A stretch of DNA of 64,000 nt from Gemmatimonadota bacterium (GTDB taxonomy: Bacteria > Gemmatimonadota > Gemmatimonadetes > Gemmatimonadales > Gemmatimonadaceae): positions 372,001 to 436,000 of the forward strand of contig JAIUOB010000001.1 of NCBI GenBank assembly GCA_020161135.1, written 5' to 3'. Shown here in pieces: positions 43,222 to 51,751 of this stretch. The notes under the pieces are model-generated. The model searched no databases. It was not told the DNA's origin and was given only the letters and a program-made list of their open reading frames with translations. The position numbers and the translations under genes were made by a program. Positions within the stretch are counted from its first letter, which is position 1. Every line of letters begins with the position of its first letter.

Positions 43222-43941
43222 GTGAGTGCAATCATCCGCGCCGACCGTCGCGCGTTCCTGCAGCGCCTCACCGTGTCCGGCGTCGCACTGGGCGCGCTGC
43301 CCGGCGCATTGGATGCGATGCCGACCGGCACCGACGCACACCGCCAGCCGTTCGAGCGTCTGCCGCGCGTGTGGCCGGCCCCTGCCGAGCCGTACGACGT
43401 GTCCTGGACGAAGAAGCTCACGGGCAGGCACAAGGCCGTGTACGACTCGCCCGACGTGTCGGGCGGACTCGCGGTGTATCGGGCGGGCCTCGTGGCGGCG
43501 CAATACGTCGAAGTGCTGAAGGCGTCGCCCCGTGACATCTCGAATGTCATCGTGCTGCGGCACGACGGCATCGTGCTGGCGATGAATCAGGCCTTCTGGG
43601 ATCGCTACCAGGTCGGCGCGCTCAAGAAGGTGCTGCACCCCATGACCGAGCAGCCGACGACGAAGAATCCGGCGCTGCTCACCGTGGCGGACGACATGCC
43701 GCCGTTCCTCGCGGACCTCGCGCTCGACAAGCAGCTCGCACGGGGGGCGGTGGTGCTGGCCTGCGCCCTCGCCTTCTCCGACATGGTGGCCCTCGTCGCC
43801 AAGGCCGATGGCCTCGCCGACGCGGCGGCTGACGCGAAGGCGCGGTCGATGCTGCTCCCCGGCATCATCATGCAGCCGTCCGGGGTATTTGCCACGTCGG
43901 TGGCGCAGGAAGCCGGATGCGTCTACGTGCGCGCGAGCTGA
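43222..43941 (+). CDS. Tat-exported DsrE-like protein
   Basis: 239 residues. The GTG start at 43222 follows a Gly-rich ribosome site (GGGGG). The N-terminus DRRAFLQRLTVSGVALGALPG is a twin-arginine signal. The rest resembles exported DsrE/DsrF-like proteins: KAVYDSPDVSGGLAVYRAGLVAAQYVEVL, NVIVLRHDGIVLAMN, and a C-terminal Cys in GCVYVRAS. DsrE-type proteins handle sulfur or carry persulfide in other contexts. It lies near the YeeE/cysM locus but on the other strand, so a sulfur link is a possibility only. Confidence 0.72.
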   Translation: MSAIIRADRRAFLQRLTVSGVALGALPGALDAMPTGTDAHRQPFERLPRVWPAPAEPYDVSWTKKLTGRHKAVYDSPDVSGGLAVYRAGLVAAQYVEVLKASPRDISNVIVLRHDGIVLAMNQAFWDRYQVGALKKVLHPMTEQPTTKNPALLTVADDMPPFLADLALDKQLARGAVVLACALAFSDMVALVAKADGLADAAADAKARSMLLPGIIMQPSGVFATSVAQEAGCVYVRAS

Positions 43942-43963
43942 CGCCCACGCGCCGCGACGCGCG

Positions 43964-44560
43964 TCAGCGCTTGCGGATGGGCAGCACGGGCGGCCGCCAC
44001 GTCGCCTTGTCACCTGTCACGCCGTCCTTCTCGCTCACCACCTCGAGCTCGTCGGCGCGCACCTCGATGAGCACCACGCTGGTATCGCGATCCGCGTAGA
44101 ACGCGTCCCACGCACGGTCCCAGTGCGCGGCCTTCTCGGCCCGATCACGCACGACACGTGCGCGACCGTTGAGCGACACGTACGAGAACGACGCGGCGTC
44201 GAACCACTGCAGCACCACCCGCCCATCGCGGGCGATGTCCTGCACCTTGCGGGTGCGCGGGTTCGTGGCGAACCACACAACCCACTCGGCGGTGGGGGCA
44301 ATGGGCTGCACGACCCGTGCGCGCGGTGCGCCGCGCTCGTCGAGTGTGACCAACGCCGCATAGCGTGCCGCCGCGACGATGCGGCGCGCGGAGCGCTCGA
44401 TGAGTGCGGGGCTTGGCCCGGACGGAGCGGGGGCGGGGGCGGGGGCGGGGCGCGCAGCCTGCGCCTGTGCCAGGGACGACACGCACAGCAACGCGGCGCC
44501 CGTGAGTGCGAAGCGGAGCGCGCAGCGTGTCCGCGTCGGGGACCACAGCGAAGAAGCCAT
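43964..44560 (-). CDS. Exported pyridoxamine 5'-phosphate oxidase-fold protein
   Basis: 198 residues. A signal peptide ends at SLAQAQ, followed by an Ala-Pro tract (ARPAPAPAPAP). The split-barrel fold is seen in IVAAARYAALVTLDERGAPRARVVQP, VWFATNPRTRKVQDIARDGRVVLQWFD and AAHWDRAWDAFYADRD, which fit the general-stress/PNPOx-like flavin family. Export of such a protein is unusual; most members are cytoplasmic. No partner gene is adjacent. Confidence 0.85.
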   Translation of the reverse strand: MASSLWSPTRTRCALRFALTGAALLCVSSLAQAQAARPAPAPAPAPSGPSPALIERSARRIVAAARYAALVTLDERGAPRARVVQPIAPTAEWVVWFATNPRTRKVQDIARDGRVVLQWFDAASFSYVSLNGRARVVRDRAEKAAHWDRAWDAFYADRDTSVVLIEVRADELEVVSEKDGVTGDKATWRPPVLPIRKR

Positions 44561-44583
44561 GCGTGAAAGCTAGCCCCGCAAGC

Positions 44584-44615
44584 GAAACGCGCCGAGCCTA
44601 AGCCCGGCGCGTTTC
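44584..44615. terminator. Hairpin between the PNPOx-like gene and the upstream gap
   Basis: Perfect 11 bp stem GAAACGCGCCG/CGGCGCGTTTC with a 10-base loop, 23 bp upstream of the PNPOx-like start. It would lie downstream of the DUF5916 transcript. Confidence 0.5.
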
Positions 44616-44915
44616 TGTGCCGTCCCCGGAGGTTCGTAGCAGCCCTGGGCCGCGATGGCGCCTTGCCATCTGAGTCCGGATCGGCACCCGCTCGATGGCG
44701 ATGTCCTGCCGCCGACGGCGCGTGCCACACTGCGGTGGCATGTTGCAGCGGGTCACTGCACGCGAGCTCGTGCGCTCCGCCTTCGTTGTCAGCGAAGGAA
44801 TCGGGATCGATCCCCGATCCGCCGGGAGCGTCGTGGAGGCTGTGCCCTCACTCTGCACGACCACGATGCCACCAACGGACGCGCGCCGCCATAGGAGAAA
44901 CCCTGACGCAGCAGC
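44616..44915. other. Non-coding gap with a compact three-way RNA-like fold
   Basis: No protein-like frame was found in this 300 bp gap. At 44773-44830 three stems can nest: CGCTCC/GGAGCG closing, CCTTCG-ttgtcag-CGAAGG with a 7-base loop, and TCGGG-atcgatc-CCCGA with a 7-base loop. The second and third resemble an anticodon arm (loop centre GTC) and a T-arm, but there is no matching acceptor stem, D-arm or CCA, so it is not a standard tRNA. It may be a tRNA relic or an unrelated structured segment. Confidence 0.3.
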
Positions 44916-47240
44916 TCAGCCTGCATTGCCGAACTGCCGCGTGTACTTCACGAACACCGAGCGCTGCAGCGGCGCCTGCCAGTCGAAGAAGCCGCCCGCC
45001 GTCCGTCCCTCGTTGAACACGACGAACAGGCCGGTGCCCGCCGTGTTGAGCCACCCCACGCGCACATTCGCGCCCCAGACGTTCTGCTGGTTGTTGTACT
45101 GCGTGAGTGTCTGCACGAACAGCCGCGGCGTGAAGAAGTAGTTGAGCCGCAACGCCTGCAGCGTGCTGGTGAAGTCGCCCTGCGGCAACGTCACGTCGTT
45201 GTACTCGACGGCGAGGCTCCCCGAGAACGTGGCGCCGCGACGCACGGTGAGGGTGCTGCTCCCACCACGCCGGCTCCCCGACCAGAACGGCCCCACGTCG
45301 AACCGCCCCGCCACCGACACGTTCTCACTTGGATCGCTGTTGTAGTCGAAGCCCAGCGTGCCCCACGTGTAGTCGCCCACCGGCAGCGTCACGCCGGGCG
45401 CAATGGTGAACGGCGCCTGCAACCCTTCCTGCGAGATGTTGTACTCGGGGCCAAAGCGCGCGCCATTGGCGAGCTCGATCTCGGTGAGGTCGATATGCCA
45501 GTAACCCGTCTGCAGGCGCCCATCGTCGCGCCCTTCGAAGCGTCGGTAGCTCGTGTGCGGATTCCACTGCTTGAACCACGTCCACTCGGGCTTGCGCACG
45601 AGGCGCATGAACGACACCTCGCCCGTGCGGTAGCCACCGGGCCGGCTCATGAACCCCACCTCGGGGTTGAAGTCGGCCCCCACCTGCGCGAGGCGCACGC
45701 TGTGGTTCCACACATTCGTCTGGAACGCGACCCGCGTGTTGTACGCCCAGTCGTCGCCGTCACGCCCTGGCGTGGTGGTACGTGAGGCCCACGCGTCGGC
45801 CGTCCACCGTTGTCCGACACCCAGGCGGCCGTCCACCGCGTAGGTGCGATTCACGTCGGCCGTGCTGTCGGTGGCGAGGCGCTGCACGACCATCGCACCG
45901 ATGCGCGACCGGCTCCCCAGTTCGCGCACCACGCGCCCCACCGAGTACGACTGCCCACTCGCCCCGCTGCTCGGCCGGTCAGTGAGCATCTGCAACACAC
46001 CGAGCGTCGTACGCCCCGCGCGACCCGAGAGGCGCCCACCACCGAGGATGGGCAGCGGTGCGCCGTTGTCCCCGATGCCGATGCGCCGCGAGAAGAACAG
46101 ATCGACGGCCTGCGGGGTGCCCGCCGAGAACACGCCGGCGTTTTCGAGGAAGAACGGCCGCTTCTCCGGGAAGAACACCGGGAAGCGCGTGAGATTGAGG
46201 CGCTGGTCGTCGACTTCGACCTGCGCGAAGTCGGTGTTGTACGTGAGGTCGAGGGTGAGCGACGGCGTCACGCCGACCTTCACCTCGCCACCCCAGTCGG
46301 TGGGCGCCGTGCTGCTGCGTACCCCCGCGTCCCACCGCTGCCGCGACGACGACAGCACGTACGGCGTGACCGTGCGAATGCGACGCACCGGCACCTGCAG
46401 CGCATCGAGCGTCCCGGCGAGCGAAAGACGGTACAGGTTGAACTGCCGCGGAATGAACGACCAGTACAGCTCCTCGTTCTTGCGGCGGATGTTGCGCGAG
46501 ATGTTGAGTCCCCACTGCTGCTCCCCACTCCCCGACTGGTAGCGCAGCGTCGCGAACGGAATGCGGAACTCGGCCGTCCACCCCAGCGAGTCGATCGCGG
46601 TGGCCACCGTCCAGCTCGCATCCCAGTTGACGTTGAAGCCGCCCATGGCACCGCCGGCGGCGCGGTTCTGCCCCGCCGTCATCACGCCACCGCCTTCGCC
46701 CTCGCGAATCACCTGGCCGTCGTACTCGACACCGGCCGGGGTGGTCGCGAACACGAAGCCGTTCTGTCGGTCGCGATAGGTGTCGAAGATGAACGCGATG
46801 TGATCGCTGTTCGCGAGCGAGACGTCGCGGATCTTCTCCCCGGGTACGATGAGATGCGGCTCACGATCGAACATGCGCGCCGCGATGTACAGCGCCTCAC
46901 CGTCGGTGGCGAACCGCACCTCGGTGCGCTCGGACGCCGGCACGCCCTCGTTGAGCTCGCGTTGCACGAAGTCCGTGACGGGAGTGCCCTCGCGCCAGAA
47001 CGCCTCGTCGAGACGCCCGTCGATGACCGGCGCGGCGGTGACGCGCAGCGCGCGGGTCGCCGGACGCGGGCGCGCTCGCGCGGCCCGGGCGAACGAGTCG
47101 GCCACGGCCGCATCGAGGCGATACGTCGGGGTCGGAGTCGGCGGCGCCGGCTGCGCAGCCAGCAGGCGGGGACCGACCAGGAGACCGGCGCACAGCACGG
47201 TCGTTCGGAGCAGGACGGGGGAACGCGAGATGTCGGACAC
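44916..47240 (-). CDS. DUF5916 outer-membrane protein with CBM9-like N-terminus
   Basis: 774 residues. Best start is GTG 47240 (no ATG fits); no clear ribosome site is seen. A signal peptide ends at RLLAAQP. Residues about 55-240 form a CBM9-like domain (VTAAPVIDGRLDEAFWREG, EVRFATDGEALYIAARMFD, AEFRIPFATLRY). The DUF5916 region follows with a beta-barrel to the end (VEVDDQRLNLTRFPVFFPEKRPFFLENAGVFSAG is its hallmark). Such proteins are common in Gemmatimonadota and Bacteroidota; a role in surface binding or hydrolysis has been proposed but is not proven. It is divergent from the FMN oxidase (96 bp gap). Confidence 0.9.
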   Translation of the reverse strand: MSDISRSPVLLRTTVLCAGLLVGPRLLAAQPAPPTPTPTYRLDAAVADSFARAARARPRPATRALRVTAAPVIDGRLDEAFWREGTPVTDFVQRELNEGVPASERTEVRFATDGEALYIAARMFDREPHLIVPGEKIRDVSLANSDHIAFIFDTYRDRQNGFVFATTPAGVEYDGQVIREGEGGGVMTAGQNRAAGGAMGGFNVNWDASWTVATAIDSLGWTAEFRIPFATLRYQSGSGEQQWGLNISRNIRRKNEELYWSFIPRQFNLYRLSLAGTLDALQVPVRRIRTVTPYVLSSSRQRWDAGVRSSTAPTDWGGEVKVGVTPSLTLDLTYNTDFAQVEVDDQRLNLTRFPVFFPEKRPFFLENAGVFSAGTPQAVDLFFSRRIGIGDNGAPLPILGGGRLSGRAGRTTLGVLQMLTDRPSSGASGQSYSVGRVVRELGSRSRIGAMVVQRLATDSTADVNRTYAVDGRLGVGQRWTADAWASRTTTPGRDGDDWAYNTRVAFQTNVWNHSVRLAQVGADFNPEVGFMSRPGGYRTGEVSFMRLVRKPEWTWFKQWNPHTSYRRFEGRDDGRLQTGYWHIDLTEIELANGARFGPEYNISQEGLQAPFTIAPGVTLPVGDYTWGTLGFDYNSDPSENVSVAGRFDVGPFWSGSRRGGSSTLTVRRGATFSGSLAVEYNDVTLPQGDFTSTLQALRLNYFFTPRLFVQTLTQYNNQQNVWGANVRVGWLNTAGTGLFVVFNEGRTAGGFFDWQAPLQRSVFVKYTRQFGNAG

Positions 47241-47336
47241 GGAGCGGAGGGAAGGTGGGCGGGTGGCCGCAATGTATGGCGACGCGCGCGCGCCCGAAGG
47301 CTGGACAACCCGGCGGAATGCCCGTCTCTTCCCGCG

Positions 47337-48650
47337 ATGCCCATCGATCCGGCCCGCCGCCACTTCGTCACGCTCCTTGCGGGGAGCCCGCTGCTCGCCG
47401 CCCTCGGCCTCGATCGCCGCGCGCTTGAACGCCTGATCGCCGGCGCCGCGCGGCCCCACGAGGCACCCCTGACGATTGCCCAGCAGGCGATCGAGGCCGC
47501 CGGTGCGTCGGGCGCGCGGATGCAGCCGACGCTCATCAAGGCCGCATCCGAGGCGCTCGATGTGTTCGACTTCGAGCCGGTCGCGCAGCAGACGCTCCCA
47601 CCGGCGCACTGGGGCTACCTCGCCACCGGCACCGACGACGACGCCACCATTCGCGCCAACCGCGCGGGCTACGAGCGGTGGGCGTTGCGTCCGCGGCGGC
47701 TCATCGATGTCGGCGCGGTCGATGCGTCCGTGTCCTTCCTGGGCACACGCTATCCGACACCCATCGTCATCAATCCCGTGGGGAGCCAGAAGGCCTTCCA
47801 TGCGCAGGGGGAGGTGGCCGTGGCGCGCGCCGCGAAGGCGCGCAATCACCTCATGGTGCTGTCGACGGTCGCGACGACCTCCATCGAGGAGGCGATTGCC
47901 GAGCGCGGCGGACCCGTGTGGTTCCAGTTGTACCACCAGACCGACTGGTCGATCACGAAGCAGATGATCGCGCGCGCCGAACGCGCCGGCGCCCCCGCGA
48001 TCGTGTTCACCGTGGACCTGCTGGGTGGGAGCAATCGCCTCACGATGACGCGCGAGGCGCGGCGTGACACGCGTGAGTGCACGCGCTGCCACCTCGGCGG
48101 CGCACCGCTTCCCGGTGTGAGCGGTCGCGTGGACGATCGCGACAATCGGCGGAAGCCCAACCTGGTGGGCTACGACACCACACGTCGCCAACTCGACACC
48201 GGCACGCCCACCTGGGCGTATGTCGATCGCATCCGCCAGGCGACCAAGGCCAAGGTGTGGCTCAAGGGGATCGTGACTGAGGAAGATGCCGCGCTGGCGG
48301 TGAAACACGGTGTCGACGGGGTGTTCGTCTCCAACCATGGTGGCCGCGCGGAGAACTCGGGGCGCGCCACCGTGACGTCGCTCCCCGAGGTGGTGCGCGG
48401 TGCCGCGGGCAAGCTCGACATCATCTGCGACGGCGGCGTGCGGCGCGGTGTGGATGCGTTCAAGGCGCTCGCGCTGGGCGCGAAGGGGGTCGGTATCGGC
48501 CGTCCCTACATCTGGGGGTTGGCGTCGTTCGGCCAGGAGGGTGTGGAGACCGTGCTGGCGCTGCTGCGCAAGGAGCTCGAGGTGACGATGAAGCAGTGCG
48601 GCGCCACGTCCCTCGCGCAGATCGGACGTCGCCACATCACGACGGCGTAG
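47337..48650 (+). CDS. Alpha-hydroxy-acid oxidising FMN protein with CxxCH insertion, exported
   Basis: 437 residues from ATG 47337; a much longer in-frame reading is antisense to the DUF5916 gene and was rejected. The FMN TIM-barrel signature is complete: YPTPIVINPVGSQKAFH, FQLYHQTDW, FTVDLLGG, the active-site His334 in VSNHGGR, and ICDGGVRRGVDAFKALALGAKGVGIGRPY. Substrates are lactate, glycolate or similar 2-hydroxyacids. Two features are odd: the N-terminus (ARRHFVTLLAGSPLLAALG) is a twin-arginine-like export signal, and a surface insertion has Cys248-Thr-Arg-Cys251-His252, a c-type haem motif. Electrons may therefore go to cytochrome rather than O2; this is inference. It overlaps the convergent membrane protein by 14 bp. 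Confidence 0.9.
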   Translation: MPIDPARRHFVTLLAGSPLLAALGLDRRALERLIAGAARPHEAPLTIAQQAIEAAGASGARMQPTLIKAASEALDVFDFEPVAQQTLPPAHWGYLATGTDDDATIRANRAGYERWALRPRRLIDVGAVDASVSFLGTRYPTPIVINPVGSQKAFHAQGEVAVARAAKARNHLMVLSTVATTSIEEAIAERGGPVWFQLYHQTDWSITKQMIARAERAGAPAIVFTVDLLGGSNRLTMTREARRDTRECTRCHLGGAPLPGVSGRVDDRDNRRKPNLVGYDTTRRQLDTGTPTWAYVDRIRQATKAKVWLKGIVTEEDAALAVKHGVDGVFVSNHGGRAENSGRATVTSLPEVVRGAAGKLDIICDGGVRRGVDAFKALALGAKGVGIGRPYIWGLASFGQEGVETVLALLRKELEVTMKQCGATSLAQIGRRHITTA

Positions 48651-49344
48651 CGGCGCGTGGCGGTGGTGCCTGGCCGGCGTCGCGCGACAGACACCACGCC
48701 GCCCACAGCATCCACGCGCTGTGCAGCAGCACCACCAGGCCGAAGCCGCCGACGTCGAGTCGGAGATGACCGACGGCGAGCAGCAGCGGCGGCAGAAGCC
48801 CGACGACCGGCGCCGCCATGGCCAGCGCGCGAGGAAAGCCCGGTGCCCCGCGCATCGCCAGCCCCCAGGCGGTGAACGCCAGCGCCGCCAACCCCACGTA
48901 GACCGTGGAGAACCCCTGATTCCAGGTGAAGGTGTAGTGCAGTTGCTGCTGGAGCGCCGCGCGCCGTGCTATATCCGCCGCGGCGGCAGACGTCGGTGAC
49001 GGCAGGGCCTCGATGAGTGCGGGGCTGATGAATCCACTCGCGACCGCGGCTGCGAGGATCGCACCTGTGGCCAGCCCCCAGGCGGCGAACGCGAAGGCGG
49101 CAGTCACCGACCGTGCGCGAAGGCGCCAGCTCAGCAGCCCCATGCCCGACAGGAGCAGCGGCAGCGCCGCGATGGCGAGCGCATGCACCGCACGTGCACG
49201 CAGCAGCACCGCGGCATGTCCCGCGTCGCGGTCGGCGATCGCTTCGCCGCCGGTGGGGTGCAGCAGCATGGTGAGCAGGATCGCGGCGCAGCCGACGCCG
49301 ATGATGGCGAGGGGAGCGCGCGAAGGGGCGGGAGGATGGGTCAT
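48637..49344 (-). CDS. Integral membrane protein, unknown
   Basis: 235 residues from ATG 49344 with about seven hydrophobic helices (PLAIIGVGCAAILLTMLLHP, HALAIAALPLLLSGMGLLSW, AFAAWGLATGAILAAAVASGF). Polar loops contain a His (LHPTGG) and a soluble segment SAAAADIARRAALQQQLHYTF. No transporter motif was recognised. It is divergent from and slightly overlaps the TetR gene, which probably represses it, the usual arrangement for a drug or stress-responsive membrane protein. Confidence 0.78.
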   Translation of the reverse strand: MTHPPAPSRAPLAIIGVGCAAILLTMLLHPTGGEAIADRDAGHAAVLLRARAVHALAIAALPLLLSGMGLLSWRLRARSVTAAFAFAAWGLATGAILAAAVASGFISPALIEALPSPTSAAAADIARRAALQQQLHYTFTWNQGFSTVYVGLAALAFTAWGLAMRGAPGFPRALAMAAPVVGLLPPLLLAVGHLRLDVGGFGLVVLLHSAWMLWAAWCLSRDAGQAPPPRAATPS

Positions 49345-50055
49345 GCCGACTCCTGTGGCGTGGGGCACGGAGGGGCGCGCCGTGGTTGCGGCGACGCGGT
49401 TCGTCCGGGACCTTACGACACTCCACCGACGCACGAGGGCGTTGTTGAACAGACCGACCGCGGATGTGCAGCAGCAGGCAGACGCCCCCCCGATGCGCAC
49501 CTCGACGCGCGCGTGGCGCGGAGCGCGGCAGCACTGCAGCTCGCCATGCGCGACCTGTTGCACGAGCGCCCCTTCGCGGAAATCACCGTGCAGCACATCA
49601 TCGACCGCGCGGGCGTCTCCCGAGGCACCTTCTACGCGCGCTTCCGGAACAAGGACGACGCCCTCTACGCCAGTGTGGAGCGCATGTATGCGGGGCTGAC
49701 CCGTCATCTGGGGCAGCCCCCGCGCGACCCGCGGTTGGCACCGGTCGCGGAGTTGTTGACGCACGTGGGCGATTCCGACGCGGTGCGTCGGTCGCTCGCG
49801 CTGTCCGGACGTCTCGAGGCCATCAGTGCGCTGCTCACCGACTTCGTGGCCGACGGCATCGAGCAGCGACTGCCGCCACGTGGCGCTGGCGCGCTCGTCC
49901 CGGCCCGCGTCACGGCACGCATGCTCGCCGGAGCACTCATGGAGCTGTTGGCGTGGTGGGTGGACCATCCCGGGCGGCTGACGGCCGAGGCCGTGGACGC
50001 CGAGTTCCATCGGATGGCGCGCAGTGTGGTGCGCGCGGACGGGACGCGTGGCTGA
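49336..50055 (+). CDS. TetR-family transcriptional regulator
   Basis: About 190-239 residues; the start is uncertain. The helix-turn-helix domain is clear: LQLAMRDLLHERPFAEITVQHIIDRAGVSRGTFYARFRNKDDALYAS. The in-frame ATG at 49336 gives about 55 extra residues of poor quality; a start nearer the domain (GTG codons from about 49360) is possible. The C-terminal ligand domain includes ARVTARMLAGALMELLAWWVDHPG. It is divergent from the membrane protein, overlapping its start by 9 bp, and its stop overlaps the start of the alginate-export-type gene (8 bp), so it may control both. Confidence 0.85.
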   Translation: MGHADSCGVGHGGARRGCGDAVRPGPYDTPPTHEGVVEQTDRGCAAAGRRPPDAHLDARVARSAAALQLAMRDLLHERPFAEITVQHIIDRAGVSRGTFYARFRNKDDALYASVERMYAGLTRHLGQPPRDPRLAPVAELLTHVGDSDAVRRSLALSGRLEAISALLTDFVADGIEQRLPPRGAGALVPARVTARMLAGALMELLAWWVDHPGRLTAEAVDAEFHRMARSVVRADGTRG

Positions 50056-51472
50056 ACGCGCGCGGGTGCGGCGTGGCGACCGGCGCGTGGCGCTGTCGTG
50101 TGCCGTGGTCGCATGCGTGCTCGGAGTCGCGCGGGCGGCCAGCGCGCAGCCCACGCCCGCCCGCGCGCCACTCAAGGACATCCCGCTCGCCGGTGCCCGC
50201 CCCGTCACGCTCACGCTGGCCGGCCAGGCGCGGTGGCGCGAGGAGTTCTTCCGCGCGTTCAATACCCTGCCGCTCGACGATGATCATGCACAAAGCCGGG
50301 TGCTGCTGAGCGGGGACTTCGTGGTGGGGCGGCGCGCGCGCGGCTATGCGCGAGCCTTCGGCGAGTGGCGCGATGCGCAGAGCTATGGGCGCACGCTGCC
50401 CGGCGGCGCGCGGCCACAGGATGCCGATCGCAGCGACTGGCAGAACGCCTACCTCGAGGTGGGGCGTCAGGCCGCGTTCGTGCGCGTGGGGCGGCAGGAG
50501 ATCGCGCTCAATCGCGAGCGCCTGATCGGCGTACCGGATTGGAGCAACACGCGACGCGGCTCACAGGGCGCGCGGGCGCAGCTCGTGCGCGGCGCGTTCT
50601 CCGTCGAGCTGGTCGATGCGCGGCCCATGGTGGTGCGGCAGGCCGCGCCCAATCGCGCCGACTCCACGCAGCGGTTTCGCACCATGTCGGTGGGCAGCGC
50701 CCCCGGCGCGCGTCCGCTCGCACGCGGGCTGCCGGCGCTGTGGCAGGCGTACCACTACGCGCAGCGCATTGTGCCCACTACGGGTGCCGCGACATCGCGC
50801 ACCACCAGCGGCGGGCGCCTGCAGTGGACGTGGGCGCCGGTGTCGGCGGGCGCGCTGCGACGCGTCCCGGGCGGCGTGACGCCGTCGGTCGAGGTCGAGG
50901 GGGCCGTGCAGCGTGGGCACACGGGCGACGATGCCGCGCGGCGCGCACTCCAGGCGGCGTTCTGGGTGGTGGAGACGCAGTGGCAGTGGAAGCGGGCGCA
51001 TGGCGCGCCGTCGCTGGCGCTGGGCGTCGAGGAGGCGACCGGCGACAACGCGCGGACGACTGCGCGGCTGGAGCAGTTCGCCGTGCTGTATCCGGCGGCG
51101 CATGCGCATGGCGGCTTCGCCGACGTCATCGGCCGCCCGAACGTGCGCGAGTGGCATGCGATCGCCACCTGGATGCCGCATCGCGCACTCGACCTGCGTG
51201 GCGCCGCGTATCGCTTCGACCGGCGCCGGTTGGACGACGGCGTCTACACCAAGGCCAATGCGATCTTCCGCGCCACGCCCACCGCGCCGGGCGCGATGCA
51301 ACCTCGACACGTCGCGGACGAGATCGACCTGACCGGGACCTGGCGGTACGGCGCCCACCTGCGCGTCATCGCCGGCGGGGCGCTGGTGGTACCGGGGGCG
51401 TTTCTCACCGCGACGGCGACGACGTCCCGGACCGAACGGTGGGGGTTCGTGGGGACGACGCTCGCCTTTTGA
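50048..51472 (+). CDS. Alginate-export-type outer-membrane porin
   Basis: 474 residues from GTG 50048, overlapping the TetR stop by 8 bp. A signal peptide ends at RAASAQP. The rest follows the Alginate_exp domain: LTLAGQARWREEFF, SDWQNAYLEVGRQAAFVRVGRQEIALNRERLIGVPDWSN, WHAIATWMPHRALDLRGAAYRFDRRRLDDGVY, and a terminal strand (RWGFVGTTLAF). Such 18-strand barrels export alginate in Pseudomonas but in most bacteria the family acts as a porin of unknown specificity. No alginate genes are in the window. It is followed by a 280 bp AT-richer gap. Confidence 0.88.
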   Translation: MAERARVRRGDRRVALSCAVVACVLGVARAASAQPTPARAPLKDIPLAGARPVTLTLAGQARWREEFFRAFNTLPLDDDHAQSRVLLSGDFVVGRRARGYARAFGEWRDAQSYGRTLPGGARPQDADRSDWQNAYLEVGRQAAFVRVGRQEIALNRERLIGVPDWSNTRRGSQGARAQLVRGAFSVELVDARPMVVRQAAPNRADSTQRFRTMSVGSAPGARPLARGLPALWQAYHYAQRIVPTTGAATSRTTSGGRLQWTWAPVSAGALRRVPGGVTPSVEVEGAVQRGHTGDDAARRALQAAFWVVETQWQWKRAHGAPSLALGVEEATGDNARTTARLEQFAVLYPAAHAHGGFADVIGRPNVREWHAIATWMPHRALDLRGAAYRFDRRRLDDGVYTKANAIFRATPTAPGAMQPRHVADEIDLTGTWRYGAHLRVIAGGALVVPGAFLTATATTSRTERWGFVGTTLAF

Positions 51473-51540
51473 GGTGCGGGCGGCATGGCGAGCGAGGCCT
51501 TATCGCATTTTGCAAGACATGTGCCGTAGCGTGGCGCGAG

Positions 51541-51571
51541 TGTGACATATGTCGCATGAAGTCTACATAAT
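51541..51571 (+). promoter_or_regulatory. CRP-like palindrome overlapping a candidate promoter
   Basis: TGTGACATATGTCGCA (51541-51556) matches the CRP/FNR half-sites TGTGA-N6-TCACA with one mismatch. GTGACA (51542-51547) and CATAAT (51566-51571) form a -35/-10 pair with 18 bp spacing. The palindrome sits on the -35, which fits a repressor site or overlapping control. It lies about 180 bp upstream of the SdrD-B repeat lipoprotein. Confidence 0.45.
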
Positions 51572-51751
51572 GACTGCGGTGAGGTAGATACTGCTGAGTT
51601 CGCGGCTCTGGAATGCTTTTAGGGGCAACGACTTGGACAACGAGGGTGGAAATGCTGGGGGCGGAGCAAAGTTTGCACAGAGGCGGCACGCCGACCGTGC
51701 AATCCCCACGCCCGGCGGTTCTCCCCCTCCCTTCAAGTCCGAGGTTTTCCC

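Noticed and set aside
44773..44830. tRNA-Asp gene
   Set aside because: Anticodon- and T-like arms can be drawn, but acceptor stem, D-arm and CCA are absent.
45810..47336. N-terminal extension of the FMN oxidase to over 900 residues
   Set aside because: The extra sequence is antisense to the DUF5916 gene and not family-like; ATG 47337 starts a proper signal.
50048..51472. Alginate biosynthesis/export locus
   Set aside because: Only the porin-type domain is present; no alg8/alg44/algK or other pathway genes lie nearby.
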